The notes under the pieces: model-generated
Database searches by the model: none
Seen by the model: only the letters and a program-made list of their open reading frames with translations
What the model was told of the DNA's origin: nothing
Program-made: the position numbers and the translations under genes
Assembly (NCBI GenBank): GCA_013824215.1
Contig: PNNM01000012.1
Span: forward strand, 1 to 19,828
Length of the DNA stretch: 19,828 nt
Reading direction: 5' to 3'
From: Coriobacteriaceae bacterium
GTDB taxonomy: Bacteria; Actinomycetota; Coriobacteriia; Anaerosomatales; D1FN1-002
Part shown: one piece after another, positions 12,832 to 19,828 of the stretch
How the letters are laid out: every line of letters starts with the position of its first letter
How positions within the stretch are numbered: position 1 is the first letter of the stretch

Positions 12832-13347
12832 TTACGAAGTGTCCTTGCGCCCGAAGAGCCGGCGCAGTCGCGCCACCACGGTGATCTCATCGGCTACGAC
12901 GTCTTCGTCGCGGCCTTCGTTCCCGGCGGGCTCCACGGGTTCCTTCGCCGCCGGCTTGCCGCCGGACTTGTCCGCGGCCAGCGCCTCCCGGCGGATCTTC
13001 CGGATGATGAAGAAATCGATGTAGAGCGCAGCGACCAGGGCCCCGACCTCGATGGCCAGCGAGGCGCGCTGGAGCGAGGCGTTCGCGCGCACCTGCGGGA
13101 TGAACGCGGTGGCCGCCGAGAGCAGTGCGAGTGCGATGAAGACCCACCAGCGCAGGCGCCACGGGCGTGCCTCGGGGGGATCGAACGGGACTCGCGCGCC
13201 CTTGCCGCCGCCCTTCGGTTTGGCAGCGCCCCTGGCGGCGACCTCGCCCGCGGCGCGCTTGGGCTTGGCGCTCGCGGCGCTCCGGCGCGTCTTGCCGATC
13301 TGCGCGTCCTTGCGGTAGCGCTCGTTCATCGCGCTGCGACGCGCCAT
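12832..13347 (-). CDS. Membrane protein with basic N-terminal tail, unrecognised
   Basis: This 171-residue protein has about 60 N-terminal residues rich in Lys, Arg, Ala and Gly and probably disordered. Two hydrophobic helices follow (about 66-88 and 97-120), the second ending in IIRKIRRE, then a charged tail of about 50 residues. No family was recognised. The ATG at 13347 lies one base past the purC stop, with AAGGGG about 9 nt upstream; an in-frame ATG at 13329 is a weaker alternative. Together with the following 91-residue protein it separates purC from purS without breaking the tight gene packing, so co-transcription is likely. Confidence 0.75.
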   Translation of the reverse strand: MARRSAMNERYRKDAQIGKTRRSAASAKPKRAAGEVAARGAAKPKGGGKGARVPFDPPEARPWRLRWWVFIALALLSAATAFIPQVRANASLQRASLAIEVGALVAALYIDFFIIRKIRREALAADKSGGKPAAKEPVEPAGNEGRDEDVVADEITVVARLRRLFGRKDTS

Positions 13348-13348
13348 G

Positions 13349-14233
13349 TCACGTCACCCCTTCGGGCTCGAACGTGCGTCCGGTGATCAGTTCGTAGGCC
13401 TCGATGTAGCGGCGGCTCGTACCCTCGACGACCTCGGCGGGCAGGGCCGGAGCGGGCGGGCGCTTGTCCCAGCCGGACGCTTCGAGCCAGTCGCGCACGT
13501 ACTGCTTGTCGAAAGAGAGCTGCGCTCGCCCGGGCTCGTAGGTGATCGCCGGCCAGAAGCGCGAGGAGTCCGGGGTCAGCACCTCGTCGACCAGGGTGAG
13601 CACGCCGTCCACCTCCCCGAACTCGAACTTCGTGTCCGCGATGATGATGCCGCGCGAGGAGGCGTGTTCCCGCGCCTCGGAATAGACCGCCACCGCCGCG
13701 TCGCGCAAGGCGGCCGCGGTCTCGGCGCCGACGATCCGCGCCGCGCGCTCGAATGAGATGTTCTCGTCGTGCTCGCCGATCACGGCCTTCGTCGAGGGCG
13801 TGAACAGCGGCTCGGGCAGGCGCTCGGACTCACGGAGCCCCGCCGGTAGCGCGATCCCGCAGACCGTGCCCTCCCGCTGGTACTCGGCCCAGCCCGACCC
13901 GGCCAGATAGCCGCGCACGATGCACTCCACCGGGTGGACGCGCGCTTTCTTGACCAGCATGGACCGGCCGCGCAGGTAGTCGGCGCGGGCCGCGAACCGA
14001 TCGGGCAGGTCGGCGACGTCGGCGGAGATGAGGTGATTCGGGACGACCCCGGCGAGGAGCTCGAACCAGAACAGCGAGAGCCTGGTGAGCACCTCGCCCT
14101 TGTGCGGGATGGGGTCCGGCAGGACCACGTCGAACGCCGAGAGGCGGTCGGAAGCGACCATGAGCAGGCGGTCGCCGAGGTCGTAGATGTCGCGCACCTT
14201 ACCCCGCGCGTCGGGGGTGATCTCCAGCGTCAT
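13349..14233 (-). CDS. purC: Phosphoribosylaminoimidazole-succinocarboxamide synthase (SAICAR synthase)
   Basis: This 294-residue SAICAR synthase joins CAIR and aspartate using ATP in purine synthesis. GKVRDIYDLGDRLLMVASDR and LSAFDVVLPDPIPHKGEVLT mark the nucleotide-binding N-terminal half. VECIVRGYLAGSGW, HDENISFE and IIIADTKFEFGE mark the substrate-binding part. The length fits the longer, yeast/actinobacterial-type PurC rather than the 240-residue Bacillus type. The ATG at 14233 is chosen; an in-frame ATG at 14286 overlaps the -10 box and would lie before the likely transcription start. It is the first gene of the purine cluster here. Confidence 0.96.
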   Translation of the reverse strand: MTLEITPDARGKVRDIYDLGDRLLMVASDRLSAFDVVLPDPIPHKGEVLTRLSLFWFELLAGVVPNHLISADVADLPDRFAARADYLRGRSMLVKKARVHPVECIVRGYLAGSGWAEYQREGTVCGIALPAGLRESERLPEPLFTPSTKAVIGEHDENISFERAARIVGAETAAALRDAAVAVYSEAREHASSRGIIIADTKFEFGEVDGVLTLVDEVLTPDSSRFWPAITYEPGRAQLSFDKQYVRDWLEASGWDKRPPAPALPAEVVEGTSRRYIEAYELITGRTFEPEGVT

Positions 14234-14285
14234 GGACTGCGTCGCGGCCCCTTTTCGATCGGCGGGACGGGCGGGTGCAGCGCCC

Positions 14286-14291
14286 ATTGTA
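14286..14291 (-). promoter_or_regulatory. Putative -10 box of the purC promoter
   Basis: TACAAT on the minus strand lies 52 nt before the purC start, in the 86-nt gap after the upstream small gene. It is a good -10 match, but no clear -35 is present at 16-18 bp. Transcription would start near 14279, giving a leader of about 45 nt. No purine riboswitch fits in that space. Confidence 0.45.
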
Positions 14292-14319
14292 GCCGAACCC
14301 GCGGGCCCTCCCGGAGGTC

Positions 14320-14523
14320 CTAGAGCCCGATGTAGCCGAGCGCGACCAGCCCGCCGAACGCGTGTCCGAGCGCGAGCGCCGCCATCAGGTACGCGATCCA
14401 GCGGTGGTACTTCATCTGGCCGCGCCCGAACTTGATCCAGCGCTTGCCGATGGCGATCTGCAGTGCCAGCAGCGCCAGCAGCGACACGCCGCCGGCGGCG
14501 ATCACGATCGGGGGGATGACCAT
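14320..14523 (-). CDS. 67-residue two-helix membrane protein with paired histidines
   Basis: This very small protein has two hydrophobic segments (about 5-25 and 43-66) joined by a basic loop with KFGRGQMKYHRWIAY. H40 and H54, 14 residues apart along the second helix, recall the bis-histidine heme spacing of b-type cytochrome/ferric-reductase membrane domains, but two helices alone would need a partner or dimer. AGGAGG 4 nt before the ATG is a strong ribosome binding site. It follows the ABC permease stop by 18 nt and may be part of that operon. Family and function are not established. Confidence 0.75.
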   Translation of the reverse strand: MVIPPIVIAAGGVSLLALLALQIAIGKRWIKFGRGQMKYHRWIAYLMAALALGHAFGGLVALGYIGL

Positions 14524-14541
14524 GCGCCCTCCTCTTGAGTC

Positions 14542-17058
14542 CTACTCCCAGTGCAGCGCAGTCACGACGTCGAGCTTCGCGGCCGTCCTCGCGGGGACTA
14601 CGGAGGCCAGCAGCGCGAACGCGAAGCCCGCGATGACCGCCGTGACGATCCCGCCCCACGGGAAGTAGTAGGGAACGACGAAGCCGGTCGAGTTCATGGC
14701 GTAGACGAGCGCCCAGCCCAGAGCGATCCCACCCGCGACGCCGAACACGATCCCGACGGCGCCTAGGAGCAGGGCCTCGGCGACCACCATCCAGCGGATC
14801 TGACGGCGCGTGGTGCCGACCGCCCGCAGCATGCCGATCTCCCGGGTCCGGGCGAGCACGCTGATGGCGAGCGTGTTGAGCAGCGCGAGAAGCGTGGGCA
14901 GGGCGAATATGCCCAGGAGGCCGTAGAGGAACGGCATCTCGCTGTTGATGAGGTCGACCTGGGACTTCTTGAACGAGACCGAGTCGTACAGGACGAACTG
15001 CGGGTAGTCCCTGAGCATCCGGGCGAGGCCCGCCTTGACGGTCGGGATGGCCGCGCCGGGCTCGGCGTTCGCGAGCACGAGCACGTTGGTGCGCACGCCG
15101 AAGTCCTCGGCGAGGTTGTCCTGCGAGATGTAGACGGTCGAGAGCTTCGCGTTGAGGTAGTCGCTCGCGATGCCGGCCACCTCGTAGTAGCGCCGCCCGC
15201 TCGGTGTCTCGAACGTCAGTCGGTCCCCGATGGCGACGGCGTTCTGCGCCGCGTAGATGCCGTTCACGAGGACTGTGCGGCCCTCGCCCAGCCTGCCGAG
15301 GTCGGTCGACCTCGTGCCTCCCGAATACGTGAACGACGCGACCTTCGGGTACTCCTTCGGATCGATCCCGACGACCTGGAGCTGGGCGCCGTTCACCCTC
15401 GAGCTGCCGAGGCGGAGTGTGGCCACCGGCCCCACGCCCCGCGTCGCGGCGACGCGGTCCACGAGGTTCTGGTCCACTCCCACGTTCCCGCCACCGAGGA
15501 TGAGCCCCGCGGGGAGCAGGATGAAGTCCGAGCCGAGCGACTGGTCCAGGTACTCGTAGAACCCGGCGAACGTAGAGGTCAGCACGCCGACGAGCGCGAT
15601 GACCACCGCGAGCGAGACGAGGATGGCCGAAGCGGTGGCAGCCGCTCGGCCCGGTTGCCGCACGACGTTCGAGCTCGCGAGGTCGGCCGTCGCCGGAGCG
15701 ACCGGAGTGATGATGCGCGACATGCCCTCCGCGAGGGGCTTGATGAGCGCGGGTGCGATCATCACGAGCCCGCTGAGCGCGAAGACGGCGCCGAGCCCGA
15801 CGCTCCACGGCTGCCTCAGCAGCATGAGCGGGACGCATACCACGAGCATCACCCAGCCGACGGAGACCCACATGCTGCGCTCGCGCTCGACGACCTCGGC
15901 GATCTGCGGGCGCAGCGCCTCGAGCGGCGTGATCCGGGCAGCCTGCCGCGCGGGCAGCACCGCGCCGAGCACGGTGATCCCGATGCCCAGGAGGATCGCG
16001 GTCGCCCAGAGGCCCGGGCCGAACTGCGCCGTGACCTGCGCGTCCATGTGCAGGATCTCCCTGAACATGTACTCGTAGCCCGCGGCGGCGGCGACCCCGA
16101 TCCCGTACCCGGTCAGGATGCCGATCCCCGTGCCCAGAACGCCCTGCAGCAGGCTCTGGATGAGGAAGATGCCGAGTATCGTGCGCCGTTCGGCTCCGAT
16201 GGCGCGCAGCATCCCGATGTCGTGCCGCCGCTCCGAGACCAGCGTGCGGAACGTGTTGAGGATGATGAAGCCGCCCATGACGAGGGCGAAGATGCCGAAC
16301 ATCGAGATGGCGAACTGCCCGACCTTGAGCGTGGCGAGTAGCGAGCTCTCGTTCGAGAGGCCGCCGACGGTGTAGTCGGAGCCGAGCTCGCGGCGGACCA
16401 CCGCCTCGACGCGCGCCCGGTCGGCGCCCGGCACGAAGCGGGCCTCGACAGCGCTCACGCGGCCCTGGGCCCCGAGCATCCGCTGCGCGTCGGGGAGGGT
16501 GACGTAGACCTCGGGATTGCCGACTGTGGCGCCGGCCGTAAGCAGGCCGACGACGGTCATCTGCCTGAGACCCGAGACGGTGGGGATCGCGAACGAGCCG
16601 CCGATCCCCACTTCGAGGTCGGACGCTGTATCGGCGCCGAGGACCACGTCGCCGGTGTCGCCGGCGTTGAGCATCCGCCCCGACTCGAGCGAGAAGTCGT
16701 GCACGCGCACGGCGGTCCGCGGCTCGATGCCGACGAGGGTGATGTTGGAAAGCGCGCTGTCGGACGGCATGCTCACCGAGCGCCGGATCGACGGGCTCAC
16801 CGCGGCGACACCGTCGATGCGGGCGACGCGGTCCACGATGCCGGGCTCGAACGTGCCCCCGCTGCTGCTCGTCACCGCGAGGTCGACCTGGCCCGCGGAG
16901 GCGAGCATGGCGCGCTGGAAGGTCTGGATGATGCCGGGCAGCATGCCGTTGAGCCCGAAGATGAGCGAGACCCCGAAGACGATCGCCAGCGTCGTCAGCG
17001 CCGTCCGGCCCGGTCGGCCGATCAGGTAGCGCCACGCGAGCTTCGACGACACGCTCAC
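14542..17058 (-). CDS. ABC exporter permease with two FtsX/MacB units
   Basis: This 838-residue permease is built from two similar halves. The first has an N-terminal helix (about 19-40), an extracytoplasmic MacB_PCD-like region, and an FtsX core (about 246-390) containing SERRHDIGMLRAIGAERR. The second half repeats this with a helix near 490-515, another extracytoplasmic region, and a C-terminal FtsX core (about 710-838) with ARTREIGMLRAVGTTRRQ. Such proteins pair with LolD/MacB-type ATPases to move lipoproteins, peptides or drugs by mechanotransmission. The GTG at 17058 overlaps the ATPase stop in GTGA. The substrate cannot be read from the sequence, and no two-component system is seen next to it. 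Confidence 0.93.
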   Translation of the reverse strand: MSVSSKLAWRYLIGRPGRTALTTLAIVFGVSLIFGLNGMLPGIIQTFQRAMLASAGQVDLAVTSSSGGTFEPGIVDRVARIDGVAAVSPSIRRSVSMPSDSALSNITLVGIEPRTAVRVHDFSLESGRMLNAGDTGDVVLGADTASDLEVGIGGSFAIPTVSGLRQMTVVGLLTAGATVGNPEVYVTLPDAQRMLGAQGRVSAVEARFVPGADRARVEAVVRRELGSDYTVGGLSNESSLLATLKVGQFAISMFGIFALVMGGFIILNTFRTLVSERRHDIGMLRAIGAERRTILGIFLIQSLLQGVLGTGIGILTGYGIGVAAAAGYEYMFREILHMDAQVTAQFGPGLWATAILLGIGITVLGAVLPARQAARITPLEALRPQIAEVVERERSMWVSVGWVMLVVCVPLMLLRQPWSVGLGAVFALSGLVMIAPALIKPLAEGMSRIITPVAPATADLASSNVVRQPGRAAATASAILVSLAVVIALVGVLTSTFAGFYEYLDQSLGSDFILLPAGLILGGGNVGVDQNLVDRVAATRGVGPVATLRLGSSRVNGAQLQVVGIDPKEYPKVASFTYSGGTRSTDLGRLGEGRTVLVNGIYAAQNAVAIGDRLTFETPSGRRYYEVAGIASDYLNAKLSTVYISQDNLAEDFGVRTNVLVLANAEPGAAIPTVKAGLARMLRDYPQFVLYDSVSFKKSQVDLINSEMPFLYGLLGIFALPTLLALLNTLAISVLARTREIGMLRAVGTTRRQIRWMVVAEALLLGAVGIVFGVAGGIALGWALVYAMNSTGFVVPYYFPWGGIVTAVIAGFAFALLASVVPARTAAKLDVVTALHWE

Positions 17059-17792
17059 AGCAGGCCGGCCTTCTCCATCGCCGCGCGCGTCTGCTCGACC
17101 CGGTTCCCGTCGAGCTTCACGTCGTCGACGATCCCGCCGTCCTTCATGAAGACGATGCGGTCGGCGTGCGACGCGATGCCGACGTCGTGGGTGACCATGA
17201 CGATGGCGCGGCCCCACTCGGCCGACGCCTGGCGCAGCAGCTCCGCGATCTCGCTGCTGGACTTCGAGTCGAGGTTGCCGGTGGGCTCGTCGCAGAGCAT
17301 GAGCGCCGGTTCGGCCACGAGCGCCCGCGCCACCGCGACACGCTGCTGCTGTCCGCCCGAGAGCTGGTCGGGCCGACTGCCGGTCCGGCCCTCGAGCCCG
17401 ACGCGCATCAGCCAGTCGCGCGCGCGCCTGTCTGCGTCGGCCGGCTTCGCGCCGTCCAGCGTGAGCGGCAGTCCCGCGTTCTCGGCGGCGTTGAGTACCG
17501 GGATGAGGTTGAAGAACTGGAAGACGAAGCCGATGCGCCTGCGGCGCAGTTCGGTGAGGTGGTCGTCGGACATCGTGGAGACGTCGGTGCCGTCGATGCT
17601 GACCGAACCTGCCGTCGGCCGGTCGAGCCCGCCGATGAGGTTGAGCAGCGTCGACTTGCCGCAGCCGCTCGGCCCCATGATGGCCACGAACTCGCCGGGT
17701 TCCACGGACAGGTCGACAGAGTCGAGCGCTGTGACCGCCGTGTCGCCGCTCCCGTAGACCTTGGTCAGGCCCTTCGTCTCGACGATCGCCAT
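17055..17792 (-). CDS. ABC exporter ATPase, LolD/MacB type
   Basis: This 245-residue ATP-binding subunit has Walker A GPSGCGKST at residues 40-48, Q-loop FVFQFFNLIP, signature LSGGQQQR from 144, Walker B LMLCDEPTGNLD with D168 and E169, and the switch histidine in MVTHD. DEPTGNLDS and the QFFNLIP segment place it in the LolD/MacB/FtsE branch that works with FtsX-type permeases, which matches the coupled gene downstream. The ATG at 17792 has AAGGAGG 5 nt upstream; the frame stays open further, to 17936, but that part has no family similarity. It is transcribed divergently from the methionine operon. The operon's substrate is unknown. Confidence 0.95.
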   Translation of the reverse strand: MAIVETKGLTKVYGSGDTAVTALDSVDLSVEPGEFVAIMGPSGCGKSTLLNLIGGLDRPTAGSVSIDGTDVSTMSDDHLTELRRRRIGFVFQFFNLIPVLNAAENAGLPLTLDGAKPADADRRARDWLMRVGLEGRTGSRPDQLSGGQQQRVAVARALVAEPALMLCDEPTGNLDSKSSSEIAELLRQASAEWGRAIVMVTHDVGIASHADRIVFMKDGGIVDDVKLDGNRVEQTRAAMEKAGLL

Positions 17793-17929
17793 GCGCGCCT
17801 CCTTGGCCGACGACGCTCTCCCCCCAATGGTACCCCTCAGCACCCCTGACCCGCTGGACAGGGGCCGTGCCTCGGGGTGACGAGCGCATGCGCCGCGCCG
17901 AATCCCACCGCTTGGGTGCGCATCGAAGC

Positions 17930-17958
17930 TGGGCATCCGGCCCGGCGCTCGCTAGAAT
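17930..17958 (+). promoter_or_regulatory. Promoter of the methionine leader-metYX operon
   Basis: TGGGCA (17930-17935) and TAGAAT (17953-17958) are separated by 17 bp, a good housekeeping-type promoter for this GC-rich genome. Transcription should start near 17965, giving a leader of about 200 nt before metY. That is far longer than needed for translation and it contains the leader peptide ORF. Confidence 0.6.
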
Positions 17959-18006
17959 GCTCGCCAACGCACCCGCTCTCAGGTTAAGGAGGTGGATTCG
18001 AGCATC

Positions 18007-18117
18007 ATGGTTCGGCTTTCCGGCTTCGTGATGATGATGGACATGATGATGACCCGGCCCGGGTCTGGCTGCGCATGCAGCGACTCCGGGCGGCATCCGC
18101 TCCCGACCGCTGCCTAG
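18007..18117 (+). CDS. Methionine-rich leader peptide (candidate attenuator ORF)
   Basis: A 36-codon ORF begins ATG at 18007 and ends TAG at 18115-18117, 46 nt before metY. Its peptide begins MVRLSGFV, then MMMDMMM (18031-18051), then TRPGSGCACSDSG. Seven Met in 36 residues, including six of seven consecutive codons, plus Cys-Ala-Cys, mirrors the amino acids whose synthesis the operon serves. AAGGAGG (17986-17992) precedes it; spacing to the ATG is 14 nt, a little long, and an in-frame GTG at 17992 is an alternative start. By analogy with trp, his and thr leader peptides, ribosome stalling at Met (or Cys) codons would report low charged tRNA. The ORF is seen directly; its regulatory role is inferred. 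Confidence 0.72.
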   Translation: MVRLSGFVMMMDMMMTRPGSGCACSDSGRHPLPTAA

Positions 18118-18128
18118 CGGCTCCGGGA
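18058..18128 (+). promoter_or_regulatory. Alternative RNA hairpins of the met leader
   Basis: Hairpin A pairs CCCGG+GTC (18058-18065) with GAC+CCGGG (18082-18090) around an inner stem GCTGC/GCAGC, so the Cys-Ala-Cys codons lie in its upper part. Hairpin B pairs TCCCG and CCGCT (18101-18111) with AGCGG and CGGGA (18116-18128). A third pairing, GGGCGG (18088-18093) with CCG+CCC (18097-18104), excludes both. A ribosome halted on the Met run would cover the first arm of A and free the second arm for the third pairing. There is no U tract after B, so any termination would need Rho, or control may be translational. GC-rich DNA pairs easily, hence the modest confidence. Confidence 0.45.
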
Positions 18129-18163
18129 CTCACACCCTCATCGACACGGACACGGAAAGTGAG

Positions 18164-19474
<1,311 letters not shown>

Positions 19475-19477
19475 TCG

Positions 19478-19828
19478 ATGGGAGGCACGGTCCCGGGTGC
19501 CCCTCCGCGGGGCGCCCGGGTCCTCGCCCTTCCCGGCGCGCTCGACCTGACATCGGGCAAACGCCTGGAGCGCGTGGAGGTCACATACGAGACGTTCGGC
19601 ACGCTGGAGGCCGACGGCAGCAACGCCGTCCTGATCTGCCACGCGCTCTCCGGCGACAGCCACGTCACCAGCGGCGACAGCGACCGGCCGGGCTGGTGGG
19701 AGCCGATGGTGGGTCCCGGCAAGGCGATCGACACCGAGAAGCTCTTCGTCATCTGCACCAACGTGCTCGGCGGGTGTTCCGGCACCACCGGGCCGGCCTC
19801 CGTCGATCCCGCCACGGGCCGCCCGTAC
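19478..19828 (+). CDS. metX: Homoserine O-acetyltransferase (3' end outside window)
   Basis: The first 117 codons are of an alpha/beta-hydrolase-fold acyltransferase that activates homoserine for MetY. Characteristic MetX motifs are VTYETFGTLEADGSNAVLICHALSGDSHV, split here as YETFG at about residue 38 and CHALSGDSH at about 52-60, then WWEPMVGPGKAID and NVLGGCSGTTGP at about 95-106. The catalytic Ser, Asp and His lie beyond the window. The ATG at 19478 has AAGG about 8 nt upstream inside the end of metY. Whether the acyl donor is acetyl- or succinyl-CoA cannot be judged from this part, but the MetY partner favours acetyl. Confidence 0.94.
   Translation, partial: MGGTVPGAPPRGARVLALPGALDLTSGKRLERVEVTYETFGTLEADGSNAVLICHALSGDSHVTSGDSDRPGWWEPMVGPGKAIDTEKLFVICTNVLGGCSGTTGPASVDPATGRPY
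19489..19523 (+). other. Large inverted repeat in the first codons of metX
   Basis: CCCGGGTGCCCC (19492-19503) pairs with GGGGCGCCCGGG (19509-19520) around the 5-nt loop TCCGC, all Watson-Crick except one G-U. Past a T-T mismatch two more G-C pairs extend the stem. In mRNA this is a very stable hairpin starting 11 nt after the metX ATG, encoding a Gly/Pro/Arg-rich stretch before the conserved domain. It may slow or tune metX translation or mark an RNA-processing point. Confidence 0.6.

Noticed and set aside
14234..14286. Upstream ATG (14286) as the purC start
   Set aside because: It overlaps the TACAAT -10 box and adds an 18-residue extension not typical of PurC.
18005..18060. A His-rich segment on the minus strand opposite the Met codons, suggesting a metal-binding peptide
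   Set aside because: It is simply the antisense reading of the Met run; promoter, ribosome binding site and downstream metYX all favour the plus strand.
18101..18128. Intrinsic terminator at the end of the met leader
   Set aside because: The hairpin is plausible, but the following bases have no U run, so it is kept only as a possible alternative structure.
17960..18163. SAM-type riboswitch or T-box upstream of metY
   Set aside because: I could not find the conserved cores of a SAM riboswitch or a T-box sequence with a specifier stem; the leader is mostly filled by the peptide ORF.

Overview
The window is high-GC DNA with actinobacterial-style gene organisation: short overlaps, GTG starts and strong AGGAGG-type ribosome binding sites. 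The secreted protein with three cell-wall-binding-2 repeats and the small-type PurL/PurS/PurQ system fit an actinobacterium, possibly a Coriobacteriia-like lineage. That placement is inference. Almost every gene lies on the minus strand; the exceptions are one toxin-antitoxin pair and the methionine genes at the right end.

Right to left on the minus strand, purC (13349-14233) follows a TACAAT -10 box and is packed head to tail with two small unrecognised membrane proteins, purS, purQ and a third small membrane protein (down to 11203). The partner gene purL (1-1899, partial) appears only 9.7 kb further on, with its own TAGAAT -10 box. Between purQ and purL lie accessory genes: a 1085-residue secreted beta-propeller/cell-wall-binding protein with a hairpin terminator, a Na+/K+-ATPase-like P-type pump translationally coupled to two TrkA/RCK potassium-regulator proteins, a decayed KdpD/Usp-like tail, and two VapBC modules transcribed divergently from a shared 219-bp region. 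A 30-bp direct repeat (29/30 identical) links the end of the first vapC to a position just upstream of the pump gene, where it is the relic 3' end of a lost vapC.

Upstream of purC on the same strand is an ABC exporter (ATPase plus a duplicated FtsX/MacB permease, overlapping by 4 nt), followed by a 67-residue membrane protein with two histidines.

At the right end, on the plus strand, a good promoter drives a 36-codon leader ORF containing the run MMMDMMM and then Cys-Ala-Cys. It sits just before metY (O-acetylhomoserine sulfhydrylase) and metX (homoserine O-acetyltransferase, cut by the window end). The leader RNA can fold into mutually exclusive hairpins. This looks like a translation-sensing attenuator for methionine/cysteine supply and is the most striking feature of the window.
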